From: Bedellia somnulentella
Lineage: Eukaryota; Arthropoda; Insecta; Lepidoptera; Bedelliidae
Direction of reading: 5' to 3'
Assembly: GCA_963576735.1 (NCBI GenBank)
Contig: OY755187.1
Location: forward strand, 7,874,001-7,938,000
DNA length: 64,000 nt
Part shown: piece after piece, positions 33,274-44,455 of the stretch
Layout: every line of letters begins with the position of its first letter
How positions within the stretch are numbered: the first letter of the stretch is position 1
Notes under the pieces: generated by a model
What the model was told of the DNA's origin: nothing
Seen by the model: only the letters and a program-made list of their open reading frames with translations
The model's database searches: none
Position numbers and translations under genes: made by a program

Positions 33274-33755
33274 ATTTGGGAAGTTGAATGCAGACGTCCA
33301 GGGTTCGGGAGATCAGAAAGGGCAATCCAAAGAACGCCACACTATTTGAGCCCTTACACCGAGACCATACTTGAATTAAATTACTGAACTCAATTAGCGG
33401 AAACTAGCAGTAAATTATTACCGAAGATTACTAAGTAATACTGAAGTTTAAGAAGCCAAAAAATTACCAGAATATATAACATTAAAGATTTATCCGTTCC
33501 AAGCTGATCATTAGACACAACGCCGACGAAGAAATCCCAAGGCCGGAAGTCCAGATGAAGAAAGAAAACATTTAGAATTAGTTAGATATAAGTTATGTTC
33601 CGTTTTTAATCAATTTATGTTTACCAATAAATCTTTATTATTCCTGTGTTTTAATTCAAAGTTAGATTAGTAAGTATAGGCTTGTCAGTTAGGTAGGCCA
33701 GGGTCATATATGTTACTTCACCATACCAAAAATACACTGCCTTTTGTGGGGAACA
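33274..33755 (+). other. BEL/Pao 3' untranslated region and polypurine tract
   Basis: Non-coding, with AATAAA near 33628 and the purine-rich tract at its end. Confidence 0.7.
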
Positions 33756-34422
33756 TGTTAAGCCGCACTATCATAACATAGTGCTGCGCCTTTCCCAAAG
33801 GGTTGGTTAAGAATATAATTAAAAGGACTGTATTTTATAGGTGGCGACATCTGGTGTAAAAGTATGTACATTGAGGCTGCCTGTCCATTTAAGCGGAGCG
33901 ATGCGGCGGAGCGGAGAAACGGACAAATATTAGCCAATAGTATTACACAAAAATTCCGCTCCGCTGCAGGAGTGTCCTTTTTGTGCAATACTATTGGCTA
34001 ATATTTGTCCGTTTGTCCGCTCCGCCGCATCGCTCCGCTTAAATGGACAGGCAGCCTAAAACCATCAGAGGCATATTGATATTGATATGTTAAGTTAGAT
34101 TTACTATTGCTCAACAGATGTCGCTAATAAATTACGTAATAAAGAATAGTCTCGATCAATGTAAAACAACCGTTAGGAACATTAGAACTTTCTGTTTCTT
34201 CCAGAAACATTTGAATTAATAAAGTACCGTTTTAACGGTCGATTGCTATGTATTCTAGAAGCTCCGCTATTGTTATACAGAGGGCACTTGTAACGCCCAA
34301 TTATTCAAGTGAACACAACTAATACAGAAATTGAAGAGATAACAAGCTAGTTTCATTATTCCTGGATACTGAACCTCCCGGACCCCTGGACGTCGGCACC
34401 TTACCAGCTCTACGAGTAATCA
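33756..34422 (+). repeat. BEL/Pao 3' LTR, 667 bp
   Basis: Same length as the 5' LTR with no mismatch seen. Ends TAATCA, followed by the TSD ACCAT. Confidence 0.95.
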
Positions 34423-34514
34423 ACCATTTTCTTCATGTATGAAAAAGACGCGACCAAATTCAAAATATGTCAAGTAATTATATTTAGCTCATAATTATAT
34501 ACCTAAATTCAATT

Positions 34515-35409
34515 GCGTGCGTTAAGTTGGCGTACCATGAAGCTGTATCGAGCGTATTTGCATAAAGTTTTTACACTACGAGAGGCAGAATTTCACGCAC
34601 TATTTATACGTATAGAGTTTACTAAAAGAAAAGGTCCCTTTCTATAAGCACTATTTGTGTACGCTGGCATGACGCCGGGACGGTATGTCATTGAAAAGTC
34701 TTGTTCAATATCTCTGTTCCTACAAGATCAATCGTTATGAAATTTTGCGTAAGGGCTATAACGCACTAGCGGCTTGCCGCGATGCGGTATGCCGATGCGG
34801 CACGCCGCAGTGTGTACGGTCAGCCGTAACGGCACGCCGTATTCCGGCTAACCGTATGTTCTTGGCTCACTGCGGTCTGCCGCAATCGTCAGTGCTTCTA
34901 GAAATATTGAACACGACGACGACGGACTGGCGGGCGGGACGCGGCGTTTGCGACTACCGCGCCGAGTGCGTGGTGGGGATGCGGCGCGCCGCATCATTCA
35001 ACCGGCGCGGCTCGTCGCAGCTCTGGAACAACCGGAGCGGTTGACGGCTGGCCGCAAATCAGTGCGTCGTCATCGTGCGGTTTCATGTACTAATCGATGT
35101 GCGGCCTACCGCAACGGCACGCCGCATGGCGGCCAACCGCTAGTGCGTTATAGGCCTAACGGGAGAAGTATTTAGGAAGAGTTTTTTCGTGTAAACACTG
35201 TTGCTTTACAATTAGCCGTTTTCGAGTACGGCGATGTGTACGCTAGCTTGACGTTACGCCAGCGTACACAGTGAAAATGGTGTTTATTTCCTAAACTAAA
35301 GAGGCACTATTTTTTTTAGTTTTACACTATTTAGGCACTATTTAGGCAGAGTTTTTTGACATAGTAACCAGCTCGATACAGCTTCATGGTACGCCAACTT
35401 AACGCACGC
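34515..35409. mobile_element. MITE derivative of the P-type family, 8-bp TSD
   Basis: Both ends have the terminus GCGTGCGTTAAG(T)TGGCG. ATTCAATT is duplicated at 34507-34514 and 35410-35417. The right side carries the full 430-bp arm of the parent element. The left keeps only about 40 bp, joined directly to the inner end of the other arm. It is therefore an internal-deletion product that later re-inserted into a full-size relative. It is interrupted by 34753-35156. Confidence 0.88.
34753..35156. mobile_element. GC-rich MITE, PIF/Harbinger-like (TAA TSD)
   Basis: The ends are GGGCTATAACGCACTAGCGG and the complement of GGCCTATAACGCACTAGCGG. TAA is duplicated at 34750-34752 and 35157-35159. The uninterrupted relative at 39228-39250 shows the empty site. 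The interior is a dense mix of GCGGC/GCCGC and CGGCTAACCG motifs, far more GC-rich than anything nearby. Open frames through it are composition effects. Confidence 0.82.
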
Positions 35410-35417
35410 ATTCAATT

Positions 35418-35738
35418 GGTTCAATTAATTAATCAGAGTTTTAGTGAGTTCAGAACCTAGAAGTTTACTACCATTTTACTGTTTTACCAGCATTGGTCAC
35501 ACTTCAACTGGATCAACTACCATACATTTGTCAATGTGTGTGTGTTGTGTCTGTACACGCGAGTGAGAACACCCCCTGGTTTGAACGTTGGGTTGGCAGC
35601 AGGCAGTGGGGTGGGGGTGACCAACAAGCGCAGGCGACGGGTAGTGATGTACCAACTCGGAAAAAGCCAAACTCGAGTTAACCCGAATTAAGTTGTTCGA
35701 GTTAACTGGATGGGCAAGTGAATGTTTTTTGAGTTTTG
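35418..35738. other. P-type element interior, no gene
   Basis: Non-coding. Contains a short GT/GA-rich patch and GGTGGGGGTGACC. No recognised feature. Confidence 0.4.
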
Positions 35739-36055
35739 TCCAAATTCGGCTATTCCCAGTAGTCCTACTCGATAGTCTTACCAGTAGGACTATTGGGATT
35801 TTTTGTCCCAATAGACTTACTGAAAGTAGGACATTGTCTATGGCGTATTTTTCCCATTAGTCTTACTGAACATATGTTTTAGAAACAATAGACCTCATAA
35901 CTAATAGACATACCTTATTAATATATTTAATACGTACAACGCATACAACACTTGTTTGAAATTATTCCCAGTAGTCTTACCAACCAATAAAAACTCTTTG
36001 GTACATCTAAAGGTTCCAACTTTTATGTAGCCCAAAAAAGATGAATAGACATACC

Positions 36056-37325
36056 CGTCTAGTCCGTTCTGTCCTACCGTTTGTTCTACCGGTAGGACAG
36101 AACGGATAAAAATAGTCCGTTCTGTTCGACTACGCTGTCGAACAGAACGGACTACGAAAAAAGTGTCCGGTTTGTTATACCGGTGAGTTTGACAGGTAAA
36201 TAGTGTTGTGCTACACAATAAATATTCTTGTGACTGGCGGGACTTGGGAAATTTTCACGAGTGAGAAATCATCAAGAGATAAAAAAACATAGGTTTTTTT
36301 TACCAGAAATATTGGAATAATGCAATGATTTTGAAATGTTTCCCTCCAACCAACTGAATCTGTACAACTTAAAACAGACTAACCAAACTGTGCCCCACTG
36401 CCTAATGCCATGTTGACCTTTATAAGTTGTAATACGTTAGATTAAAACTATGAAGTGGTAAAATAACTTGGACATTTGCTTGTTTGCATATTGCTTGTTT
36501 TTCGTGTTTTTCTTAGCCATTCATTCAGGAATGAAGCCATACATATATTTTTAATGAACTAGGACAATTGTTGACCGAAAATACTAAAGCCATTTATGTT
36601 TGAAAATATGAATTTTATTGCAACAAAAAAAAGTAACTTAAATAAGTAGACATTCTATTACTATCGTCAGTAATAAAGTCACGAAACAAATGTGTTTTGG
36701 TAAGACTAGATTCACAAATTTATTTATGTACTTTACTCACTTAGAACTTTTCTAGCAATGAATAATTAAACATCCTTTTTTTTTGAAAATAATTATGATT
36801 TAACTAATTTTACACTACACATAGCAAAACAAATATGAATGTTTTTATCAAATTAAAATTTGATATGGTCCAGCAAATCATCATCAGAGGGAGTGCTCTT
36901 TTCCATTGAGCTATCAAGATCGTTACTGTATTACCTCGGAAATAATTTGGGGCATTATTAATTTTTTTAAAGAAATTATTCTAAGTTTTTCTTTCTACTG
37001 ATGTTTTTACACTCTCGAAAATTTCACAAGTCCCGCCAGGCATTAAAAATACATACAAAGTTCAAAATAATTTCTAAGTCTTTTTACCCCTTTATGTTTT
37101 GAACATGGTAGAAATTTATGAACTATAAGTATAAGTTAAGTTTAGAAAATAATTTACTTATCGGACCTTGGTAAATACCCATCACTCAAAACAATCTCTT
37201 GTCGAACAAACCGGACACTTTTTTCGTAGTCCGTTCTGTTCGACAGCGTAGTCGAACAGGACGGACTATTTTTATCCGTTCTGTCCTACCGGTATGACAA
37301 ACGGTAGGACAGAACGGACTAGACG
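36056..37325. mobile_element. Foldback-like element B, 121-bp TIRs, 8-bp TSD, nested in A
   Basis: Arms 36056-36176 and 37205-37325 start CGTCTAGTCCGTTCTGTCC. GACATACC is duplicated at 36048-36055 and 37326-37333. Each arm itself folds into two hairpins (CCGTTCTGTCCTACC with its complement, and CCGTTCTGTTCGAC with its complement). The interior is AT-rich and non-coding. Confidence 0.88.
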
Positions 37326-37573
37326 GACATACCTACCTCGTTAGTGAAATTGGATGTATGATATAAAATCGAATATTTTTTTGGCTGATTTTCTGTCACA
37401 TAATATTTTATCTAGGTGTATTTGCCATTAAACTAAATAATTTGCAATTTTCATGGGAATGAGTTTTTGGTTGTAATATAGTTTCCGCCAAAATACAGTC
37501 GTCAAAAGGTAAAATAACTATGTATTTATGGTATATTTTTTGCCAATTTTATATTTAAAGTACATAACATAAA

Positions 37574-37907
37574 CATAAACGTTCACGTCGTTTATCCCTG
37601 AAGGGGTTGGCAGAGGTACCAATACTCCGTTCCCAGAAAAGGTACCCACGTTTTGCTTAGACAGTGTACTCACGTGATAGGGGGCAGGCCTATCGCCGTT
37701 TTTGTACGAATACACTGTCACATGACTAAGTACAACTCAGCCATGTGGGTTTCCTCACGATGTTTTCCCTCACCGTTAACAACCATGATAAATTAACCAC
37801 ACATATGACTTTAGAAAAGACAAATTGATGTAGGCCCGTCCCAGGATTGGAACTCACGCCCTTCTGTTTTTCGGGCGGGTGTTCTACCCACTGGACTATC
37901 ATGTCGC
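37574..37907 (-). mobile_element. SINE-B, full length
   Basis: Nearly identical to 18829-19172, including the tRNA-like head (GTCCAGTGGGTAGAAC, GAGTTCCAATCC), with a short deletion in the body. Confidence 0.9.
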
Positions 37908-39036
37908 TTAAATTAAAAGTACCAGGGTAGCATAAATATAAAAGCAGCATAAATAAAAAAAGCTTATTGGTTTTACACAAAATTATCAGTTGGAGTTTAT
38001 CAAAATCAGAATTATAGATTAATCAGACAGAAGAATCAACCAAAAGACGTCCAGGTGGAGAAAGACTTTTCCGAAAGGTTTACCACGACGAAGTCGTCGG
38101 TCAACCTATGGTCGGTTATGGGAGACCTACGCAAACAAACAATCCGACCCCAACAACCCTATTAATAACCTGATTCATGAAAAATATCACGTCGACCTCT
38201 GGTCATAGAGGCAGCAGACACGAAAATAGGTAAGATAAAATAAGCATCGGAAAAATATTTGCACAGATTTGCAAGTTTATTAGTCGTAACAACTTGTAGT
38301 TAATGCACTCCTGGTACTTGAATTGAAAGTTAAATTTACGTACATTTTTATAGCTGCTTAAGTTATAATTTCTGTGTCAAAAATGTACATTCCTTAGTAA
38401 TAAATCAGTAAAAGTGAAAATTACAAACAAGTGTTGTATGCGTTGTACGTATTAAATATATTAATAAGGTATGTCTATTAGTTATGAGGTCTATTGTTTC
38501 TAAAACATATGTTCAGTAAGACTAATGGGAAAAATACGCCATAGACAATGTCCTACTTTCAGTAAGACTATTGGGAATAAAAATCCCATTAGTCCTACTG
38601 GTAAGACTATCCAGTAAGACTACTGGGAATAGCCGTCCAAATTATCCCATCTCCTTGGCTGAAATTTTTACGTAGGTACTTATTTATTTTACAGTAACAT
38701 TATATGTTCTATTAGGCCATTTAGGCCAAGAAAATAGTACTAAAAAAATGTACTGATGTACTGTGTACTGTAATAATTAATACCTAGTTGTTTATGGAAA
38801 ATTTAATATAAGTTTTATGATAAACCTATTTCTTTTTATTTTTCCATTTTTTTACTATTTCATTTGCACTTCGAGCTGTATTTATAGGTAAATAAAGTTA
38901 ATATTCTCCTAGATCGGTGTTTGACCCACGTTTCAGTTTCAATTATAATTTTTAGAAAAAAAATACAAAGCACTTTTCATCATACCTGTACCTGTACTAT
39001 GAACAGAAATTAACACAGAATTTTTTAGTAATCCAT

Positions 39037-39468
39037 TGCGTATTTGCATAAAGTTTTTACACTAAGAGGGGCAGAATTTCACGCACTATTTATACATATA
39101 GAGTTTATTAAAAGAAAAGGTCCCTTTCTATAAGCACTATTTGTGTACGCTGGCATAACGCCAGGACGGTATGTCATTGAAAAGTCTTGTTCGATATCTC
39201 TGTTCCTACAAGATCAATCGTTATGAAATTTTGCATAACGGGAGAAGTATTTAGGAAGAGTTTTTTCGTGTAAACTTTGTTGCTTTACAACGAGCCGTTT
39301 TCGAGTACGGCGATGTGTACGCTAGCTTGACGTTACGCCAGCGTACACAGTGAAAATGGTGTTTATTTCCTAAACTAAAGATGCACTATTTTTTTACTAT
39401 TTAGGCAGAGTTTTTTGACATAGTAACCAGCTCGATACAGCTTCATGGTACGCCACCTTAACGCACGC
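39037..39468 (-). repeat. Right terminal inverted repeat of the P-type element
   Basis: About 432 bp, inverted match of 21520-21974. Ends CTTAACGCACGC, immediately followed by the TSD GTCGGTCT. Confidence 0.9.
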
Positions 39469-39575
39469 GTCGGTCTTGGATTGTAGGTGGTTGCGGGATG
39501 TGGCGAGTAGACAGAGGTCGTCTGCGAAGATCACGCGATATCTAGTTAAAAGGTCGCTTGTGCTATCCATGCTGG
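39469..39575 (-). mobile_element. LINE, left part of the split copy (catalytic FADD region)
   Basis: The minus-strand frame reads YRVIFADDLCLLATSRNHLQ, the reverse transcriptase active-site region (F-A-D-D). It continues in the same frame at 21519 once the P-type insertion and one TSD are skipped. Confidence 0.88.
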
Positions 39576-39579
39576 ATGG

Positions 39580-39705
39580 CAGATGCACATGTCTAAGTAC
39601 AACTAAGCCATTTCGCTTTCCTCGCAATAGTGTCCCTCAGCGTTAACACCCCTTATAAATTAAGCGCATTTTTAATGAGATTTAAGGGTTTCTTGAATGA
39701 AAAAC
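39580..39705 (-). mobile_element. SINE-B fragment
   Basis: ATGTCTAAGTACAACTAAGC, TCAGCGTTAACACC and GCGCATTTTTAATGAG align with the family middle. Confidence 0.55.
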
Positions 39706-39734
39706 TTGAGATTCACTAATAATGTTCTATTTGC

Positions 39735-39978
39735 TGTGTAGTGTCGGCTTAGAATAGCACTACCCCATTTCCTCCGGTCGGTGTACGTAAGAGGCGACTA
39801 ACGGTATTGGGGGCTTTTAAGGGATTTTTAGGCGATGAGGTTGGAGACCCATCACCAACAACCTTTATTTTACCATATTTTCCCCACACAACTTTCCAAA
39901 AGTGGCTGAGGAATTTCTAATTCCTTAGCTCTGGCTACCCCTTCTAGGGATTTATAGCCGTGAGTATATGGATGTAAT
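39735..39978 (+). mobile_element. SINE-A, complete
   Basis: From GTGTAGTGTCGGCTTAGAAT to GCCGTGAGTATATGGATG. Confidence 0.88.
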
Positions 39979-40449
39979 GTTTTATTTGCTTCTTTGCACA
40001 ACAAGAAAAAAAAAATTAATTGCCGTGAGCTATCAAAAAACCATAGGCTACAAGTTAAACTTTTCTTTTTTATATATTTGATATATGGAAACGCATATTG
40101 GTGTAGCCCGACTCAGGATTAGAAGTCGTCACTCCAGGAGGTCTACTCGTCAAATCGTAACGATAATATCCCTTCTAACTCCTGTTAACATTTATTTCTC
40201 TCGCACCCACACGAAACTAAGATTTCGGATTTTTATACATGAGTATGCATGGTGGTATTCCAAGAATACAACGACACTGTAGTTATCTTTAGTTTTAAGG
40301 ACTGGTAAGCTTCATAATTATTATTGCCCTATACTTATAACTTCGTTTTACCTTCGAAGGGACGAGTGCGGCATGAATATATTTTATAAGCTGTGAGAAG
40401 AGATACAGAAGTTACTCACCTTTTTGGTTTGAAGAGTAGACCTTGAGCA

Positions 40450-40735
40450 TCAAAAACAATGAATTCAAAAGTTTTCCCTTACCGCTAACAATCTATAATA
40501 ATTTAACCGCACATATGACTTTACAAAACACATATTGGTGCTGGCCCGACTCAGGCTTTGATCCCACATACAAAAAAATACTCACGGTTATAAATCCGTT
40601 GGGAGGGGTAGCCAGAGTTTCATGATATGAATTTCCTCAGCCCCTTTTTGGAAGTTGAGTCGAAATAAATGTGAAATAAAGATTGATGGTAAAGGGTCTT
40701 CAATGGCATCGCCCAAAAACGTGTATTTACCATCC
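40450..40735 (-). mobile_element. SINE-B fragment followed by SINE-A fragment
   Basis: ACATATGACTTTACAAAACA and GGCCCGACTCAGGCTTTGAT are SINE-B. From about 40575, ACTCACGGTTATAAATCC and GGGGTAGCCAGAG are SINE-A, lacking its 5' part. Confidence 0.6.
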
Positions 40736-41369
40736 CTACGAGGTAATACGTCAGAAACGATAAGTTTAATTAGTTAATTTAGCGCCTTTTTCCTCTGCAT
40801 ATGTAGTGTTATTTCACATTTCTAGCTGACCGTCGATCTTAGGGACATATTTAAACGGCAGCCCCGGATCTAGATGCTGGGGGGCAAAACAGGACGGCGG
40901 GCGACACAAGCAGGGGGTGGCAAATTCAAGTTTAGGAAACAAACGCATGACTCAGCTCAGAGTGCCTTTACCATTAAATATTCTTATAAGTCCGCGAATT
41001 CACTCATCTAGGTACAGCCCATATGTAACTCCTTACCAAGGGGCACAAAACTAATCTGGTAATTGGGCCACCGTGCTATTAGCAGGGACCGGTGTTAAAG
41101 TAAACACCAAATACGTTAAAATTGATATATTAATCAATATAAAAATAACATATTCACATTCTTGAAAAACTTCTACAATACACAGGAAAAAATATAGAAC
41201 AAACAAAAATCTATTTTATATACGTCAATTCTTAATGACAAATCATAAATTCATAAATTGTTAAATACAAAAGAGGTTTGTTTAACACTGCCCCTTAATT
41301 GAACAATTAACAATAACCAAAATTGTACAATTATAATAACTGAAGCATAAACAGAAAACATAACAAAAA
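40736..41369. other. Intergenic, no gene recognised
   Basis: May include the 3' end of the adjacent copia element, but no LTR pair could be established. Confidence 0.35.
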
Positions 41370-41897
41370 TCATAAATTTAAGCACTTAACAAAATATTCA
41401 TGTTTCACTTTACTTAACGCTTTTGTCATTAAATCTGCTTCTAAATCTTTAGATGGTTTATAACACAAATCAATAATATTATTCTTAACACATTCTTGTA
41501 TAAAATGATGTTGTACGTCAATATGTTTTGTACGTCTGAAACATTCCGTATCAACAATTTTTAATGTACTACGGTTATCGTTGAATACAGTAATTGGTGT
41601 AGAAATCGGGTTACAATTTTCCATTCCGAATCTAATCAAAACATTTTTAATATATTCCGATTGAGTTAAAGTTAAAATACCGTTCTCCCTATCTCGGTCC
41701 ACTTTCATACCTAGTGCTTGTTTGACAGGTCCCAGCAACTTAATATCGAAATGAGATTTAAGTAATTTGTAAAGTTTTTCTTTTTGCTGTCTATCAGAAC
41801 TAAAAACAAAAAAATCATCAACATAAAGTGCAATAATAACTGCATCTTTAATATATACACATTTTTCGCTCATGTGTATATGTGTATGTGTGTGCAT
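41370..41897 (-). pseudogene. Ty1/copia retrotransposon pol fragment
   Basis: IIALYVDDFFVFS contains the copia reverse transcriptase YVDD. SEYIKNVLIRFGMENCNPIS follows, and then the frame jumps to RRTKHIDVQHHFIQE and LMTKALSK from the RNase H end. The segment between is deleted, although the frame stays open. Gag, protease and integrase are absent. Confidence 0.85.
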
Positions 41898-42044
41898 TTG
41901 TGTGTTTCATGTTTAAATTACAACAGCAAGTTAAAAGATTTTGATATAAAAATTCCTAAAGAAAAAATGGTACAGTGTAATTTGACGTGGTTGTGTGTGT
42001 GTGTGTGTGTGTGTTAATGTATGTATGTGCATTTGTGTATGTGT

Positions 42045-43013
42045 ATTACAATGTTTTGGTGTCAGTCAATCACTCTCACTAATTGCTCTGCTGCATCGTA
42101 GGACATGCTTGACAGCCAGCTGTTCACTTTAAATTTGGTTTCTCTTACAGTGCAGTGAGTTATGTCGCAGGTCTTTATGAATGAGTTATACAGCCGTGCG
42201 TGGTTGTAGATAAGATTGAAATCTTTTACCAAAAGTGGTCTTACAATAATTCATAGGAACAATTGGGATTCTCTTTGTTTGGGATACATTGCTACGAAAG
42301 TGTTGGGAGAAGTTTTTATGTGCTTGAATGATTGATAGGGAGATATATAGCTTCCGGATACTCATTAAACCACATTCGGTGTAGAGACTAGCTGTGCAAT
42401 ATCTGTAGTGCTTGTTCATCATGGTCTTCAGGACAGATCTTTGAGCTCTTTCTGATTCTATTAGAACAGTCTTCGCTGCACCGCCCCAGACTGGCAAGCA
42501 GTAACACACTAGTGTTTGGCAGATAGCTATATAGATTTGGGTCAGTAGTTTGGAGTCGGCGCTATTTCTGAGCAGTTTCATTATGTTAATGACTTTGCGA
42601 ACTCTACCAGACAGTGTGTGGATGTGTTCTTTGAAGGACAAGTTGTGGTCAAGGGTAATGCCGAGGTATTTAGTTGAAGTGGCTCTTGTGAGAACGGGGC
42701 ACTGGCAGCCTAAATTATTTGGTAAGGAAAATATTGGTGCGCCACAGGAGTGTATTTTTATTTCTGTGGAAGGAGGCTTTGAAGCGCGAGTCTTGTGAAA
42801 ACATAACATATGCGTCTTTTCAGGATTGAGCGTCAGTAAATTTTCCGAAAGCCATTTAGCGATGGAAGCCATGCCCTCCTCCACGTAACCAAATACCTCT
42901 TTCCATGAAGAACCATAAAACACAATAGCTGTGTCGTCTGCATAACAAAATAGCTCTGCATTTCTAAGAGAAAGGCTCAACACGTCGTTTATGTAAATCA
43001 AGACAAAAGACAA
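42045..43013 (-). pseudogene. Jockey/CR1-like LINE reverse transcriptase, 3' part
   Basis: ELFCYADDTAIVF holds the catalytic YADD. STKYLGITLDHNLSFKEHI and VWGGAAKTVL are typical of the thumb and C-terminal part. The main frame stops at 42186. After a frameshift the natural-looking end (NSWLSSMSYDAAEQLVRVID) continues to about 42070. The 5' three-quarters are missing; a SINE-A follows upstream. Confidence 0.85.
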
Positions 43014-43044
43014 ATTGGTGTAGGCCCGACCACCACCACCGTTG

Positions 43045-43286
43045 CCGTGTAGTGTCGGCTTAGAATAACACTACCCCATTCCTACCCGTGGGTGATCGTA
43101 AGAGGCGACTAAGGGTATAGGGGCTTTTTAAGTGATTTTGGGCGATGTGGTTGGAGACCCGTCACCAAAAACATTTATTTAAACCATCTTCTCCCCAATC
43201 AACTTCCAAGTGGCTGAGAAATTTCTCGTTCCAAAGCTCTGGCTACCCCGTTTAGGGATTTATAGTCGCGAGTATATGTATGTATG
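43045..43286 (+). mobile_element. SINE-A, complete, inserted in a SINE-B remnant
   Basis: From CCGTGTAGTGTCGGCTTAGA to GAGTATATGTATGTAT. GGTGTAGGCCCGACCA flanks it on both sides (about 43018 and 43287), which looks like a 16-bp TSD made from a SINE-B scrap. Confidence 0.85.
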
Positions 43287-43572
43287 GTGTAGGCCCGACC
43301 AAGAATATGAATATTATTAATTAAACTGAAAAGTGATATTCCACTTATGTTATTTCTTAGTCCACTTTGAGAATGAAACATACAAAACTTCACAACATTA
43401 AATAAAGGGAGCGTAAATTAACAATATTAAAAGGGGCGGCATTTTTCATTATTTACCTGCATCGATAAAGTCCTAACTCCGGGGGTTTTAAACGAGCATT
43501 TGGTAGAGTCACAATAAATGAATAACATTGTGGGAAATATCGACGGTGACATAAATAGATGTAATTGTCAGT

Positions 43573-44050
43573 AAAGGATGGTTACACGGGTAGAAATTGG
43601 GTAGTGCTATTCTAAGCCAACACTACACTTCAAGCCGACACCGTTATATGATTCTTAACAGCCTTTGTGGGTGCTATTATGCAAATTTCAAAACGCTTTG
43701 TAGCTATTAAATAAGAGTGCCTGTTTACGGGAAGATTGCGGAATGTAAGTGAATGTAGGGGCGTTTAAAATAGCGAACAGATCAAGCAACTGCCTAACTA
43801 AATGGTGAATGTAGCGAGAGTGAAATTAAAACAGTGTTGATATCTATACATACTTAATTACCTACCTGTAATCATTTTATACTATTATGGGTAGAGCATA
43901 TTATTATAAAGGAATTTTATTAAGATCTTAAGTTCACATAAATACGTACAAATAATCAGGGCTATATTATGGGGTAGTCAGAGCTACAGCATAAGGAATT
44001 CCTAAGCCAGTTTTGAAAATTTAGAGGATGAATTTTAAGTTTTTAGACCA
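43573..44050 (-). repeat. Two SINE-A fragments
   Basis: A 5' fragment at 43573-43629 (TGGGTAGTGCTATTCTAAGC) and a worn 3' fragment at 43957-44040 (GGGGTAGTCAGAGC). The rest has nothing recognisable. Confidence 0.5.
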
Positions 44051-44455
44051 TACTGTCTGTGGTTTTTTCCACTTTTAAATCATGTGTTTCGATATTTACT
44101 TTATAGGAGATGAAAAGCATGTGATAAATACACGTATGCATTTTTCCAACATAACCTTTAATTGATAATGGCAATTCCAAAACAGAACATATACTTAGCT
44201 GTATTCAATTATTTGTATCGATATTAACAAAGCCATATTTTAATTCATTACTACACAAAAACATTACATTGTATTATAATTTTATTTTCTAAGAGAATTT
44301 TAAAATTAATTAAGGAGGAGGAAACTTATTCTTCTTTTGAAGAACTATTGCAAATAATAATTCATGGCACAATAAATATACTTTTCATTATCTGTAAATC
44401 AACTTTCTATCTTATCTGTCTGTAGCAATTGGAATTTTAGATTTCTCCAGTATGG

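Larger units (their letters stand above)
26695..34422 (+). mobile_element. Full-length BEL/Pao LTR retrotransposon
   Basis: 7,728 bp with two 667-bp LTRs, a 5-bp TSD (ACCAT), a primer-binding site, a single long gag-pol frame and a purine-rich tract (GTGGGGAACA, 33746-33755) before the 3' LTR. There is no envelope gene: the frame ends 480 bp before the 3' LTR, and that stretch has no open frame of note. LTR identity and the intact frame indicate a recent insertion. It landed about 270 bp upstream of the transposase start codon of the P-type element. Confidence 0.96.
35747..38635. mobile_element. Foldback-like element A, 212-bp TIRs, 8-bp TSD
   Basis: Arms 35747-35958 and 38424-38635 start CGGCTATTCCCAGTAGTC and are near-perfect inverted copies. 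TCCAAATT is duplicated at 35739-35746 and 38636-38643. Each arm has an inner palindrome in which CCCAGTAGTCCTAC pairs with GTAGGACTATTGGG. No transposase seen. It contains element B and a SINE-B. Confidence 0.88.
21520..39468. mobile_element. P-superfamily composite transposon, 17.9 kb with nested insertions
   Basis: Inverted arms at 21520-21974 and 39037-39468 both start GCGTGCGTTAAGGTGGCG and run 430-455 bp. The direct repeat GTCGGTCT flanks both ends. The disrupted LINE frame resumes in phase when the block and one TSD are skipped. The interior holds a degenerate P/THAP9 transposase on the minus strand. P elements are known to make 8-bp TSDs, which fits. Later insertions account for most of the length: hAT-like MITE 21983-22678, SINE-A 24587-24832, BEL/Pao 26695-34422, family MITE 34515-35409 and foldback element 35747-38635. 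Arms this long are unusual for the superfamily. Confidence 0.88.

Noticed and set aside
33274..33755. Possible envelope gene of the BEL/Pao element
   Set aside because: No open frame longer than a few dozen codons exists between the gag-pol stop and the 3' LTR.
34685..35175. Arginine/alanine-rich open frames of 75-119 aa
   Set aside because: They run through the GC-rich MITE; the lack of stops follows from composition, and no motif is present.
38040..38220. Possible LINE fragment with RSRRSTYGRLWETYANKQ
   Set aside because: Short open stretch without a recognisable reverse transcriptase motif, so the assignment could not be supported.
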